Source of the DNA: Thalassotalea euphylliae | Lineage (GTDB): Bacteria; Pseudomonadota; Gammaproteobacteria; Enterobacterales; Alteromonadaceae | Direction of reading: 5' to 3' | NCBI RefSeq assembly: GCF_003390335.1 | Contig: NZ_QUOU01000001.1 | Location: forward strand, 3,844,001 to 3,908,000 | Length of the DNA stretch: 64,000 nt | Part shown: piece after piece, positions 18,699-29,200 of the stretch | Numbering within the stretch: position 1 is the stretch's first letter | Layout: the number at the start of each line of letters is the position of its first letter | The notes under the pieces: generated by a model | Database searches by the model: none | Seen by the model: only the letters and a program-made list of their open reading frames with translations | What the model was told of the DNA's origin: nothing | Made by a program: the position numbers and the translations under genes

Positions 18699-20119
18699 TA
18701 CGAGTGCTCCTCAACAGCGCTGGTGTCGCGCCAACTTAAAATTTCATTTACCACATGCTCCATATGAGCACTGCGCGAGCCTTTCACTAAAATGGAAATA
18801 GCGCGCGCTTCATTTGCCAATTGCAGTTTTAAAGACGCCAATAATTGCTCTTTCGAGCTAAAATGCTGACCATGGTCACCAAACGCATCAGCGGTACTTT
18901 GGCTTAAAACCCCCAGTGTTAACAGGGTATCAATACCTTGTGCTTTCGCGTGTTCCCCCACTTCTTGATGATAGCTTCTGGCATCACTGCCCAGCTCCCC
19001 CATATCGCCCAAAATCAATACCCGATAACCAGGGTAGCTCGCCAATAACTCAGTGGCCGCCTTAATCGACTCGACATTGGCGTTATAGGTGTCATCAATC
19101 AACTTACAGTTGTCATTGATTTGGTGTAAATTCAAGCGCCCTTTTACCGGCGACATTTCAGCCAAGCCAAGTTTCACGTCATCTAAACTGGCACCAAACT
19201 CAATAGCAATGGCCGCTGCGGCAACCGCATTACACACATTGTGCTTACCGGGTAGCGCAAGCTGAATATATGTACTGCCGATTTGGGTGTGCAGCTTAAA
19301 GTTAGCGCAGCCATCATCGTCCAAGGTGATATTTTTGCTGTAGCTGTCAGCGGTTTGCTCGGCCTTGACGACTTCATTTGCGCTTTTGTCATCAGCACAA
19401 GAGAAACGGTGCACTTTTTTGTCCGTTAATCGCCATTGCCATTTGTGCGCCCATTTTGAGTCTTGGTTATAAAATGCAACACCGCCTTGTGGAATGCCTT
19501 CAAAGATCTCCCCTTTGGCACGGGCAACACCACATAAATCACCAAACCCTTCAAGGTGTGCCGGGGCAATATTATTGATAATGGCAACATCAGGCTTAAC
19601 TAAATTTGTCGTATAGGCGATTTCACCAATATGGTTGGCACCCATTTCAATCACGGCAAAGTCGTGCTCATGAGTTAATCGCAACAAGGTCAACGGCACG
19701 CCAATGTCATTGTTAAAATTACCGTTAGTGGCAAGCACGTTCCCCAAGCGCGATAAAATTGCCGCGACCATTTCTTTCACTGTGGTTTTACCGCTACTAC
19801 CTGTAATACCAACGGTTTTAGGTGCAGTTTGCGCTTTGACATAAGCGCCAATTTTACCTAATGCAATACGGGTATCAGCAACAACGACTTGCGGTAAGGA
19901 TGTTGCAACAGGGTGATCAACAATCACAGCAACACCGCCCAACTCAGCCACTTGCTCGACGAACTTATGCCCATCAAAATTCGGGCCTTTTAGCGCCAGA
20001 AAGACCTGCTCTGACGCCAGCGCGCGACTATCGGTGCTAATCGCGTTAATGGTGATGTTTTCACCAATTAACTCACCGCCAGTGGCTGTTGCGATTTCAG
20101 ATAAGGTTAACGGGATCAT
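18698..20119 (-). CDS. murF: UDP-MurNAc-tripeptide--D-alanyl-D-alanine ligase MurF
   Basis: It adds the D-Ala-D-Ala dipeptide made by Ddl. It has 473 residues. The P-loop GITGSSGKTTVKEMVA is near residue 105, NFNNDIGVPLTLLR near 137, and DDTYNANVESIKAA near 330. It overlaps murE and mraY by 1 bp each, indicating tight translational coupling. Confidence 0.97.
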   Translation of the reverse strand: MIPLTLSEIATATGGELIGENITINAISTDSRALASEQVFLALKGPNFDGHKFVEQVAELGGVAVIVDHPVATSLPQVVVADTRIALGKIGAYVKAQTAPKTVGITGSSGKTTVKEMVAAILSRLGNVLATNGNFNNDIGVPLTLLRLTHEHDFAVIEMGANHIGEIAYTTNLVKPDVAIINNIAPAHLEGFGDLCGVARAKGEIFEGIPQGGVAFYNQDSKWAHKWQWRLTDKKVHRFSCADDKSANEVVKAEQTADSYSKNITLDDDGCANFKLHTQIGSTYIQLALPGKHNVCNAVAAAAIAIEFGASLDDVKLGLAEMSPVKGRLNLHQINDNCKLIDDTYNANVESIKAATELLASYPGYRVLILGDMGELGSDARSYHQEVGEHAKAQGIDTLLTLGVLSQSTADAFGDHGQHFSSKEQLLASLKLQLANEARAISILVKGSRSAHMEHVVNEILSWRDTSAVEEHS

Positions 20120-21765
20120 TACTGCTCTCCTGCCTGGTAGATACTTGCAACCAGCGCACGTTCATTGTATTCAATTATTTGACCTGCGATTTCAATGGTA
20201 TTCTCATGCCCTTTACCTGCTAACAAGACAACATCGTTCGGTTTGGCATGCGCTAGAGTTGAGCGCACCGCTTGCGAGCGCTCTAACATAACAGTGACTT
20301 TCTCGGCGTGCTGACAACCAGATAAAATATCGTTCGCAATAAGCTCTGGGGCTTCACTGCGAGGATTGTCATTCGTGACCACCACATGATCTGCAAATCG
20401 CTCTGCCACTTGCCCCATTTGTGAGCGCTTGCCTTTATCGCGATCACCACCACAGCCAAACACCACCCACAATTCCCCATCACAGTGATGACGGCAGGCT
20501 TGCAGGGCATTGGCTAACGCATCGGGAGTATGCGCATAGTCAACCACAGCCACAGGCTTATCGGTTTGATGGAATGCTTCCATACGTCCTTGGCTAGGTT
20601 GCAGTTCGGCAATATAAGGAACGATGAGCTCTAGTGGAATATCAAGCGCAAGCAAACTAGCAATCGCCGCCAATAAGTTATCGACGTTAAATTCGCCAAG
20701 TAGCTTGCTTGCAACTTTGGCATTTGCACTCTCTGTGACAACAGTGAAGCTTACGCCGCTCGGTGACAGGCGAATGTCTTGCGCTTTAACAAAACGTTTG
20801 TGCTGGCTAACTGACTCACCTTTACCAAACGCGATACTTGATTGATTGAGCTTAGCCAGCCAAGCACGACCATATTCATCGTCGCCGTTAATAACAGCAA
20901 CTTGTGAACTGTGCTGCGCTGTTGATGCGGCTTGAGGTGCTGAAATGGCACTATCGGTGAAGATGCCAAATTTCGCTTGTGCGTATTGCGCCATCGTTTG
21001 GTGATAGTCCAAATGATCACGGCTTAAATTAGTAAATACCGCAACGCTTATTTGCCCGGCAGCGATACGCCCTTGATCTAGCGCATGAGATGATACTTCC
21101 ATCGCTACATGACTGACAGACTGTTCGGCAAAGCTCGCAAAAATCTGATTTAACTCAGTCGCCCCTGGGGTGGTATTGGCGATTGGCGTAAGTTCAGGTA
21201 ACACGCCAGCGCCGGTCGTACCTATGACTGCAGCTTTCGCAACCAATTTTTCACCTTGGCTTTGAGGCGTGATGTTCTGCTGGCAAAGATTGAGTAAGCT
21301 AGCAATCATTTGGCTAGTACTGGTTTTACCGTTTGTACCTGTGACGCCAATTAAACGCAGTTTGTCTTGCGGGTTTTGATAATAGCTTGCCGCCAGCTCA
21401 AACAAATGCTGGTTAAGCTGATAAAACTGAACGATCGTAACTTTTTTGGTGACTTTTCCGGTGGTTTTTTCACGAACAAGTTGGTTGCCATGTTGCTGCG
21501 GCTGCTGACACTCAGCAATGACTAAACTCGCACCTGCGGCTATGGCTTGGTCAATATAATTTCTGCCGTCACTGGCGGTGCCAATCACAGCACAAAACAC
21601 ATCACCTTGGTTTATTTGGCGGCTGTTGTTGACCAACTGCGCCGTTACTAATGGCTCAATGTGGATATCAAACTGTGCCAAGGCATCAGCAATAGAGAAT
21701 TCAGCAGTCGCGGTTGGCATCAGTGGCGTTTGAGCAGCTGGATTCTTGGCGACAAAGTTAGGCAT
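20119..21765 (-). CDS. murE: UDP-MurNAc-L-Ala-D-Glu--2,6-diaminopimelate ligase MurE
   Basis: It adds meso-diaminopimelate to the stem peptide. DAP specificity is shown by the DNPR motif in VVTNDNPRSEAP. The P-loop GVTGTNGKTSTSQM is near residue 155. The start at 21765 (MPNFVAKN) is chosen because it has an ideal AAGGAGG five bases upstream; the in-frame ATG at 21789 lies 24 bp further inside ftsI and has none. That gives 548 residues, somewhat longer than the usual ~495 because of a Gln/Ala-rich N-terminal extension and a few insertions. Confidence 0.96.
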   Translation of the reverse strand: MPNFVAKNPAAQTPLMPTATAEFSIADALAQFDIHIEPLVTAQLVNNSRQINQGDVFCAVIGTASDGRNYIDQAIAAGASLVIAECQQPQQHGNQLVREKTTGKVTKKVTIVQFYQLNQHLFELAASYYQNPQDKLRLIGVTGTNGKTSTSQMIASLLNLCQQNITPQSQGEKLVAKAAVIGTTGAGVLPELTPIANTTPGATELNQIFASFAEQSVSHVAMEVSSHALDQGRIAAGQISVAVFTNLSRDHLDYHQTMAQYAQAKFGIFTDSAISAPQAASTAQHSSQVAVINGDDEYGRAWLAKLNQSSIAFGKGESVSQHKRFVKAQDIRLSPSGVSFTVVTESANAKVASKLLGEFNVDNLLAAIASLLALDIPLELIVPYIAELQPSQGRMEAFHQTDKPVAVVDYAHTPDALANALQACRHHCDGELWVVFGCGGDRDKGKRSQMGQVAERFADHVVVTNDNPRSEAPELIANDILSGCQHAEKVTVMLERSQAVRSTLAHAKPNDVVLLAGKGHENTIEIAGQIIEYNERALVASIYQAGEQ

Positions 21766-23494
21766 TACCACCTCCTTTGCGCTCGCCACTTTTAACGACT
21801 CTTTGCTTATCTGGCGCGATATTAAGCACTTGCATAGTGCCTTTCATCACGCGCGAGAAAACGGGCGCCGCAACATCACCGCCGTGATATAAATCACCGC
21901 CCGGCTCGTTAATCACGACCACGACCACAACTTCTGGGTTATCAATAGGAGCCATACCCGCAAACAGGCCAACGTAGTCATTACCATAACCACCGGCGAT
22001 GGCTTTAATACTCGTACCGGTTTTCCCGCCAACGCGGTAACCGTCAATCTTGGCTTTCTTGGCACCGTTTTCGACAACGCCCTCAAGCATAGCGCGTAAA
22101 TCTGCGGTTAACTGCGGTGAAAAAATACGTTCACCGCGAGCCGGGGTGTCTTGTTTTAAAATGGTTAGTGGAATTTTCGTGCCGCCGTTGGCGATAGTGG
22201 CGTACAAACGAGTTAGTTGTAATGGGCTAATTGCCAAGGCATAACCAAATGATAACGTCGCTAATTCAAATTGTGACCAGCGGCTGCGCTCATGCATCAT
22301 ACCGCTTGTTTCACCAATCAGCCCGGTACCTGTTTGCTCACCAAAACCGACTTCAAAGAACTTATCTAACAAGAACTCTTTGGGCATGGAAAGCACTAAT
22401 TTGGCAGTGCCCATATTTGATGAGTGGATTAAGATTTCTTCCATGGTGAGCTCACCACGGTTGATTGGATCGCTAACACGGCGACCGCCTAATCGCATCC
22501 AGCCGGGATGTGTATCAACAATGGTACTTGCCTCAGCGACACCAAACTCCATTGCAGTTAGCAATGACAAAGGCTTCATTGTCGAACCCGGTTCGAACAT
22601 ATCGGTAATTGCGCGATTGCGCATTTTGTGCACGGGTGTGTTGGCGCGGTTGTTCGGGTTAAACGACGGCGAATTAACCATCGCCAGGATTTCACCGGTG
22701 TGAACATCCGCGACAATCACAGAGCCCGAGGTTGCCTTAAACGCAGAAACCGCGCCTTTAAGTTCGCGGTATGCCAGAGTTTGAATGCGTTGGTCGATAC
22801 TGAGTACCACATCTTTCGGGGGCTGCGCCTCTTCGACGGAGAGGATTTCGATTTTTCGCCCTTTGGCATCTTTGCGGAATTTCTTCTCGCCACCAATACC
22901 GGTGAGCATAGTGTCGTAAACCCGCTCTATACCTTCGATACCTTTGTCATCAACATTGGTAAAGCCGACCACGTGGGCACTAATTTCGCCTGATGGGTAA
23001 AAGCGTTTGGATTCTTTGCGCAGGTGAATACCCGGAATACGCAACTCTTTGATGTAGTTCGCCATCACTGGCGAGACTTGACGCTCAACATAGACAAAAC
23101 GTTTGTTCGGGTTGCGCACAATGCGGCTAGTCAGTTTGTTAACGTCTTGATCCAGCACATCCGCTAACGCTTGCCAGTGCTCATTCATGGCTAATGCGTT
23201 GTTATCCATGACCACTTTGGGATCAGCCCACACCGTTTCCACTGGCACGCTAACCGCCAACTCACGGCCATTGCGATCCAGCACTGAACCGCGCTGCACT
23301 TCACTGGCTGCAGTTCTTAGCGAGCGCATATCACCCTGCTTTTTCAACATGTCAGGTTCGAACACTTGAATGTAGGCCGCGCGCGCCATCAAGGCTAAGT
23401 AAATCGCCGCGACTACCGCCAAGACAACGTAAAAGCGCCAAGCCACTGTGCTCGGTTTTTGATTAGCTTTATTTCGTTTTACCTTGGCTGTCAT
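21758..23494 (-). CDS. ftsI: Septal peptidoglycan transpeptidase FtsI (PBP3)
   Basis: FtsI is the class B penicillin-binding protein that cross-links septal peptidoglycan with FtsW. It has 578 residues: a short basic cytoplasmic tail, one membrane anchor at about residues 20-42, a PBP dimerisation domain, then the transpeptidase domain. The three active-site motifs are present: SxxK in GSTMKPLSLL, SxN in HSSNMGTAK, and KTG in GGKTGTSIKA. It overlaps ftsL by 4 bp and the murE coding region by 8 bp. Confidence 0.98.
   Translation of the reverse strand: MTAKVKRNKANQKPSTVAWRFYVVLAVVAAIYLALMARAAYIQVFEPDMLKKQGDMRSLRTAASEVQRGSVLDRNGRELAVSVPVETVWADPKVVMDNNALAMNEHWQALADVLDQDVNKLTSRIVRNPNKRFVYVERQVSPVMANYIKELRIPGIHLRKESKRFYPSGEISAHVVGFTNVDDKGIEGIERVYDTMLTGIGGEKKFRKDAKGRKIEILSVEEAQPPKDVVLSIDQRIQTLAYRELKGAVSAFKATSGSVIVADVHTGEILAMVNSPSFNPNNRANTPVHKMRNRAITDMFEPGSTMKPLSLLTAMEFGVAEASTIVDTHPGWMRLGGRRVSDPINRGELTMEEILIHSSNMGTAKLVLSMPKEFLLDKFFEVGFGEQTGTGLIGETSGMMHERSRWSQFELATLSFGYALAISPLQLTRLYATIANGGTKIPLTILKQDTPARGERIFSPQLTADLRAMLEGVVENGAKKAKIDGYRVGGKTGTSIKAIAGGYGNDYVGLFAGMAPIDNPEVVVVVVINEPGGDLYHGGDVAAPVFSRVMKGTMQVLNIAPDKQRVVKSGERKGGGNA
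21771..21777 (-). promoter_or_regulatory. Strong ribosome binding site of murE, inside the end of ftsI
   Basis: Minus-strand AAGGAGG lies 5 nt before the ATG at 21763-21765. It falls within the last codons of ftsI and decides the murE start. Confidence 0.85.
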
Positions 23495-23805
23495 GGTATG
23501 GTTAACACTACTTCCGAATTTGCGTTTGGTCGTTGCATATCCAACATATGTGAGGCTTTGCGTTCAATCACGCTATGCTCTGCCAAACTATTCTGTTCTA
23601 TTAATAAATTGCGCCATTCAATGTCTAATTCATCACGCTCGGTTAACAACACTTCCAGCTCACTGGTGGTTTGTCGATTAACGTGAGTGAAATAAATCAC
23701 CGCAAAAGCTGACAAGATCACCGCGACCAACAGGGCATAGGTCACTAAGTGCTGTTGAATATCATGAAAAATATCAACAACGAGTGCGGATTTCTTAGTC
23801 GCCAT
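23491..23805 (-). CDS. ftsL: Cell division protein FtsL
   Basis: FtsL is a small bitopic protein of the FtsQLB complex. It has 104 residues: a cytoplasmic tail, one membrane segment at about 20-42 (YALLVAVILSAFAVIYF), then a periplasmic coiled coil with heptad-like spacing (LEVLLTERDELDIEWRNLL). Recognition rests as much on position between rsmH and ftsI as on sequence, since the family diverges strongly. Confidence 0.94.
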   Translation of the reverse strand: MATKKSALVVDIFHDIQQHLVTYALLVAVILSAFAVIYFTHVNRQTTSELEVLLTERDELDIEWRNLLIEQNSLAEHSVIERKASHMLDMQRPNANSEVVLTIP

Positions 23806-23836
23806 GAGTACCTACTTGTCCCTAATCGGTAGCTGC

Positions 23837-24781
23837 TTAGCTTTCTGCTAGGCGCTCTGCCACCCGCAATACTGAGCTTCGCGCTCGAACATTACGCTCA
23901 ACTTCCGCTTTACTTGGCTTGGTTTTACGACCCACCAAGCTCAGTTTCTTTCCTTTCTGCAATTCCGCTTCACTCACGGGCAAACCTCTAGGCACTTGCT
24001 TACCTTGCGAGTGTTTGCGCATAAATTGCTTCACTAATCGGTCTTCTAGCGAGTGGAAACTGATCACCACCAAACGGCCGCCGGGTTTTAACACGTTCAG
24101 CGATGCTGCCAATGCTTGTTCAATTTGATCAAGCTCAGAATTTATGTACATGCGGATCGCTTGGAAACTTCGTGTCGCGGGGTGCTTCTTGATCTCGCGC
24201 TGCGGCGCAACCGTTTGAATAAGCTTTGCCAACTGCCCTGTGCGCGTCAGTGGGTTTTCTTCTCGGCTATCGACGATGGCATTAGCGATACGCCACGCGT
24301 GTTTTTCCTCGCCAAATGTTTTTAGCACCCAGCTTAAATCTTCAACATCAACACGTGCTAACCACTCGGCTGCGGTTTCCCCGCGGGTGGTATCCATACG
24401 CATGTCTAGCGGGCCGTCATTCATAAAGCTGAAACCGCGCTCCGCCTCGTCTAATTGAGGAGAGGAAACCCCTAAGTCAAATAAAATACCATCCACTTGA
24501 CCCAGTACTTCGCGGCGCTCGGCAATGTTTTGCAGCTCGGCAAAGCCAAAATGTTCGATAGAAAAGCGATCGTCGTCGCGGTATTGCTTTGCCGCCTCAA
24601 TCGCAGTTGGATCGCGATCAATAGCAATAAGTTCGCCGTTTTCGGCTAACTGGGAAAGGATTTGGCCCGAGTGACCGCCTCGACCAAAAGTACAGTCGAT
24701 GTATCGGCCATTAGGATCAATGGCGAGGGCTTCGATTGCTTCATCAAGCAATACAGATATGTGTGAACTTTGCTCAGGCAT
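23837..24781 (-). CDS. rsmH: 16S rRNA (cytosine-1402-N4)-methyltransferase RsmH
   Basis: It methylates N4 of C1402 in the ribosomal P site. It has 314 residues. The family N-terminus HISVLLDEAIEAL is followed by the SAM-binding DCTFGRGGHSGQIL near residue 30-42, DGILFDLGVSSPQLD near 100 and ISFHSLEDRLVKQF near 240. The start is 5 bp after mraZ, so the two are co-translated. Confidence 0.98.
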   Translation of the reverse strand: MPEQSSHISVLLDEAIEALAIDPNGRYIDCTFGRGGHSGQILSQLAENGELIAIDRDPTAIEAAKQYRDDDRFSIEHFGFAELQNIAERREVLGQVDGILFDLGVSSPQLDEAERGFSFMNDGPLDMRMDTTRGETAAEWLARVDVEDLSWVLKTFGEEKHAWRIANAIVDSREENPLTRTGQLAKLIQTVAPQREIKKHPATRSFQAIRMYINSELDQIEQALAASLNVLKPGGRLVVISFHSLEDRLVKQFMRKHSQGKQVPRGLPVSEAELQKGKKLSLVGRKTKPSKAEVERNVRARSSVLRVAERLAES

Positions 24782-24786
24782 TTTCG

Positions 24787-25245
24787 TTATAGTGTTAAAT
24801 CAAGTAATCGTTCGGTTAATTCGATTTCGCCGGCTTGGATCTGGCTGATGCCTTGTTGCATGCGCTGTTGCCAAGCGGATTCACTCCAAATCTCAAATTT
24901 CTTTAATTGGCCGACCAACATCACATTCTTTTCTAATGCAGCGTGTTGGCATAACGGCCCATTGATTAATAGGCGACCACTTTTGTCCATTTCACAATCG
25001 GCGGCATTGCCAAGTAATACTTGTTGAAATAGTCGCTCGCTGCGATCCATGGAGGACAAAGCGCAGAGTTTTAATTCAATTTCTTCCCATTCGGGCAAGG
25101 GATAAAGCAGTAAACAGGCTTGTTGCACATCAACGGTACACACCATCTTGCCCTGGCAATCGGCAATAAGCTCTTCGCGATACCTCGTTGGTATCGTGAT
25201 GCGTTTTTTGCTGTCGAGCGTAATAGCGCTGGTGCCTCTAAACAT
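24787..25245 (-). CDS. mraZ: Transcriptional regulator MraZ
   Basis: MraZ is a ring-forming DNA-binding protein that represses its own dcw promoter. It has 152 residues built of two SpoVT/AbrB-like repeats. The first contains LDSKKRITIPTRYRE near residues 10-24 and the second MDKSGRLLINGPL near 87-99. It is the first gene of the dcw operon. The expected operator, a run of GTGGG boxes at 10-bp spacing, lies about 76-100 bp upstream of the start codon. Confidence 0.97.
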   Translation of the reverse strand: MFRGTSAITLDSKKRITIPTRYREELIADCQGKMVCTVDVQQACLLLYPLPEWEEIELKLCALSSMDRSERLFQQVLLGNAADCEMDKSGRLLINGPLCQHAALEKNVMLVGQLKKFEIWSESAWQQRMQQGISQIQAGEIELTERLLDLTL

Positions 25246-25320
25246 TGTTCTGTGCTTTTCGAGCCTGTTCGTTGAGGTGGATCGTTTTGGCTAGCAGTTG
25301 CCAGCTTACTTCCCTGATGA

Positions 25321-25345
25321 TCCACGATTCCCCACTTTTTCCCAC
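25321..25345 (-). promoter_or_regulatory. Probable MraZ operator (three GTGG boxes, 10-bp spacing)
   Basis: On the minus strand GTGGG (25341-25345), GTGGG (25331-25335) and GTGGA (25321-25325) repeat every 10 bp. MraZ is known to bind TGGG direct repeats with this spacing upstream of mraZ. They lie just downstream of the predicted -10, where bound MraZ would block transcription. Confidence 0.85.
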
Positions 25346-25353
25346 ATTTATAC

Positions 25354-25383
25354 AGTTTAGAGACTTGAGTAAACCTATGTCAA
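25354..25383 (-). promoter_or_regulatory. Probable dcw (mraZ) promoter
   Basis: Minus-strand -35 TTGACA (25378-25383, perfect) and -10 TAAACT (25354-25359) are separated by 18 bp. A TATAAA at 25347-25352 is an alternative -10. The operator boxes follow at once. Confidence 0.65.
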
Positions 25384-25685
25384 GCAAAGAATAGGTTATT
25401 TGATCTTGCTATAAGCCAGAAAAATCAGGCGATAGAGCGAAGTTGATGATTCTGTGGAATTTTGTGGATCGTCATCCCAAAAAATGGCGCTTTTTAGAAA
25501 AAACTGGAGAGAATTTGCACTACTGAGGATATTGACAGTGAGACTCAATCAATCTTTTGGATCTAGATTTTGCTGCTCTAGCTGAACGCTAGCCCTTTCC
25601 TAACATTGCGCCCTTGTTAAAACTATAAACGAGTTAAAGGCAGATACAGAGCACTCTAGTGAGCTAATGTTTAGCAATCTGATTG
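25384..25685. other. Intergenic region upstream of the dcw promoter
   Basis: About 300 bp between the dcw promoter and the small lipoprotein gene, which ends at 25686. I see no gene, hairpin or repeat that can be supported. Confidence 0.5.
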
Positions 25686-26141
25686 CTATTTGGCTTGTGT
25701 GATTTGCAAGCTAATGATCTGATCGTTTAATTGAATTATCTTTCCTTCTTTAGGATGCGGTTCTAATCCCAGTAGCGATAAATTAAAGCCGAATGCCTTT
25801 ACGATAGTTGGCTTTCTCTTGTGTACTAAGGTTAGTTCTCTTTTCTCCATAAGCTCGTTTACGACTTCCAGTGTTACCACCATTTGGCCAGCCCAAATAC
25901 AAGTCGTGCCTATTGGACACCGAGAGTCTTCTATATTAATTGCTCTTAACTGCAAGTTTTTATAACTAATGGTTTGAGTTGCTTGAAAGGAAACAACGGA
26001 AGATACTTCTTGGGTGGTTTGCTTCTCAGCGTGCAGTGCTTTTACTGAGGGGTTAGCACTAACACCTGCTTCATTTACCATTGAGTTAGTCGCAAAACAA
26101 CCAGTTAGTGTGATGGCTGCAATATAAATAAACCTGAACAT
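25686..26141 (-). CDS. Small secreted lipoprotein of unknown function
   Basis: The function is not known. The start is placed at the ATG at 26141, 9 nt after AGGAG; an in-frame TTG two codons earlier is too close to that site. The 151-residue product begins with a short signal ending in the lipobox LTGC, so it is a predicted lipoprotein. The mature part contains EDSRCP followed by TTCIWAGQ, a two-Cys pattern (probably a disulfide) seen in widespread short hypothetical lipoproteins of marine bacteria, and ends in beta-strand-like sequence. It lies downstream of the M4 protease gene, but a terminator at 26213-26241 separates them. Confidence 0.75.
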   Translation of the reverse strand: MFRFIYIAAITLTGCFATNSMVNEAGVSANPSVKALHAEKQTTQEVSSVVSFQATQTISYKNLQLRAINIEDSRCPIGTTCIWAGQMVVTLEVVNELMEKRELTLVHKRKPTIVKAFGFNLSLLGLEPHPKEGKIIQLNDQIISLQITQAK

Positions 26142-26212
26142 TATCAAGATCTCCTATGCCAAACCTTATATCGAACACTATACCGTCCCCTGCTCTAAAC
26201 AAGGCGCTTCCT

Positions 26213-26241
26213 AAAAATAAGCTCGGCTTTTGCCGAGCTTA
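26213..26241 (-). terminator. Intrinsic terminator after the M4 protease gene
   Basis: A perfect 9-bp stem AAGCTCGGC / GCCGAGCTT with an AAAA loop is followed on the minus strand by ATTTTTAGG. It lies 30 bp after the protease stop codon. Confidence 0.85.
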
Positions 26242-26270
26242 TGCTGTGATTATCAAGTATAGCTGTGTGA

Positions 26271-29200
26271 TTATGGTTGTGGTGCACACCTCGGCAAGGT
26301 GCAAACCTGAACACATTGACGTGCATCCGCTAGGCTAATAATACCATCTTCATCATAGTCACGAAGATCGCCTGGTTCAGCAACTTGGTTACGTGCTGCA
26401 CTAATCAACCTGATATCACTTCTATCAACAAAGTTGTCTTGATTCACATCGCACTTGAGCACCTTAGGCTCATTGTCACAAGTTAATGATACATCATCAA
26501 TTTGCGCATACCAGTCCCAGTCTCCAGTATTGGGGTCAAAGTAGTGCCAGCGCAATTTAACATCTTCTTCGCCAGCATAATGTGTCAAATCAACAGATAC
26601 TGATTCACCATTGTCATTGAATAGACCTCCCGCTGGGTGGTCCTCGTTCCAACTGAGCATATTCGTCCAGCTATTTCCGCCGTCAGTACTTATATCTAAA
26701 TTAAGAAAATCTAAAAATGACAGGTTTTGGTAATCGACAAGGAACTGCAATGCAGCACCATTCCAATCGGCCAAGCTAAACGAGTTAGAATGAAGTTCAG
26801 TGTTGAATTCACCTGGCGTAGCATCACTGTTGGCTGTTGCTGCATCACCTGAGCCACCAGTAAAGTTACCTCCAACTCCTGAGCCCGTAATATTGGACCA
26901 CATAATGCCTGTTCCCTCGTTGTCGACAACAGTCCAACTCGGTGCGATACCTTCGTCGAAGCCAACTGGCTCAGCATTACAAGCAAGGTCTGTAACGATA
27001 GGCTTACATACACTAGGCGTAGCAGGTTTTGGCGTATTGTCTTCAATAGTTACATCATCAACGAAGAAATTAGAGTGTGTACCGTTAGTGCCACCGACGG
27101 TTCCACTGATGGCAAGGGTGTGAACCTCTCCGTCATTATATGGTGCAATTGGGAAAGTTTGTTCAATATAGGTAGTCTCAGTATCATCACAAACAACAGT
27201 ACCAATCGCGTTACCATCAATGGTTATCTCAATGAAATCGTCAGCAGCATCACACAAACCACGCAAGGTGTTGACGGTTAACTCAGTCGCAGCGACAGGA
27301 ATAGTCACTTCTTGAGTCACACTACTCGAAACCCCTTCGGATAAACCACCGATCCAGACAACCCAACTTCCCGAGTTCGTTGGGACGGTAGGGCAACTAT
27401 TTCCAGGACCGCAAATAGGGAAGCCTTGGATACCAGAAAACGTTGAACTAGGTTGCCAGCTAGGGTTAGGTACGCCAGCTTCAAAACTCCAATCGCCAAC
27501 GATATTAGTGCTATTGATTGGCCCTGTCGGTAGCGAGCAAGAGAAGCCACTTTCTACCTGACAACTCGCAGAACAACCGTCGCCAGATACCTGGTTGCCA
27601 TCATCACACATTTCCGCAGGATTGAGTTCACCATCACCACAAATAGGCAGCTCCTCAGCAGAGCATGAATAAGCCTGTACGTTGTCGACATACCAGCCCG
27701 TAACCCCGTTACAGCCATCGGTACCAAAATCAAAACGCAACTGAACATTATCACCAGGGAAGGCTAGACCATATAAGTTAACTTGCGATTGCCCCCAGCT
27801 ACCGTTGACACTACCGCCATCAGTACCAGTAAAGGCTTGCTCGCCCGATAGAGGGTTATCACCCGTACTGATTACACCATTGTAGGTGTTAAATGTATAA
27901 GCTGACGCAGGCACTAAAGTAAACGGCCCACCATTTACACTGACTTTAAGGTTGCCACCATCCCAGCCAGTTTCAGTAGCGACCCAATGTTCGAATGCGA
28001 CATGCGGTACTTCTCCTTCTGGAAGTTCGAACACTGGACTATCTAAATTAACAACTCCGGCTTCGGTATCATCTGCGCAGTTACCCGTAATCAGATCAGG
28101 AGCAAACGCAGCGAAATTACTATTGGCACCAAATGGCAAGTTATCGATGACTGACCATCCCGGGCTGTCAAAAGTTGCTGGGTTAGCAACATCATGAGAG
28201 CTGGCTGTCCAACCCGCAGGGATAGCGTTAGACTCAAAGTCTTCACTAAAGAATGTTTGCACTTCACCCAAGCCTTCACAAAGCGCAGGAGCATCTGCTG
28301 CGAGTAGAGGTTCAAAACCACACTGAGTAGGTGGCGTGCGCAACTCTACAGCATCAATAATGGCAGCGACTTGTCCGCAGTCACTTTGCGTTATAACTTC
28401 GCCGGTCGGCAGACCATCTTGTAAACCAACCAGATCTACTCCGGTCAAAGCACCACACGAAGCTTCTAAGGCGTCAGCATGATCAATAAAGTTACTGGAA
28501 GGGGTTAGCATATTTTGTGCTGCCCAATGGATGTGTGCCGATTTGATTAACCCGATGCCATTGTCTGAAAAGCCATTGTAGCTACCACCATCAACCATCA
28601 GCGCAAAAGCGTGATTGGGAATGCCAGAATTAACATGAACGCCACCTTGATCCCCTGTGCCACAAAAGTATTCTGCATCCGTAACCTTGCCAGGATCGCC
28701 ATAACAGGTTGGATTCCACATATCGCGAATAGCACCACCAAAACCTGATGTGTCTTCTCCCATTAACCAGCGAACACTGTTATCAACACTAGGACTGCCA
28801 GCACCATGTATTGAGCAACTACCATCTGTGCGAGTCACATCGGGAGCTTCGAGCTCATCGCGGCCATTGATAAGGTCGACCACTTCCCCCCAAATATCAG
28901 AATAGGCCTCGTTCAGCGCGCCTGACTGCCACTGATATATTAAATTATTGGTGTATTGTGTATACGCATGAGCCCACTCATGGGCAGTAACATCGTCACT
29001 GGTTACTCCTGGGCAAAACGAAATGTAAACGCCATTCCACGAGGCGTTCGGACAGGAATCACCACGATTGAAAATAGCGTCCATTGTCGCGCCTGCATCA
29101 TCAAATGAGTCGCGCCCAAAAGCGCTGTCAAAAAATGCATATGTTTCACCCGATGCATAAATCATGTTATCGGCTTCGACGCTGCTTGTCGGCAGTGCAT

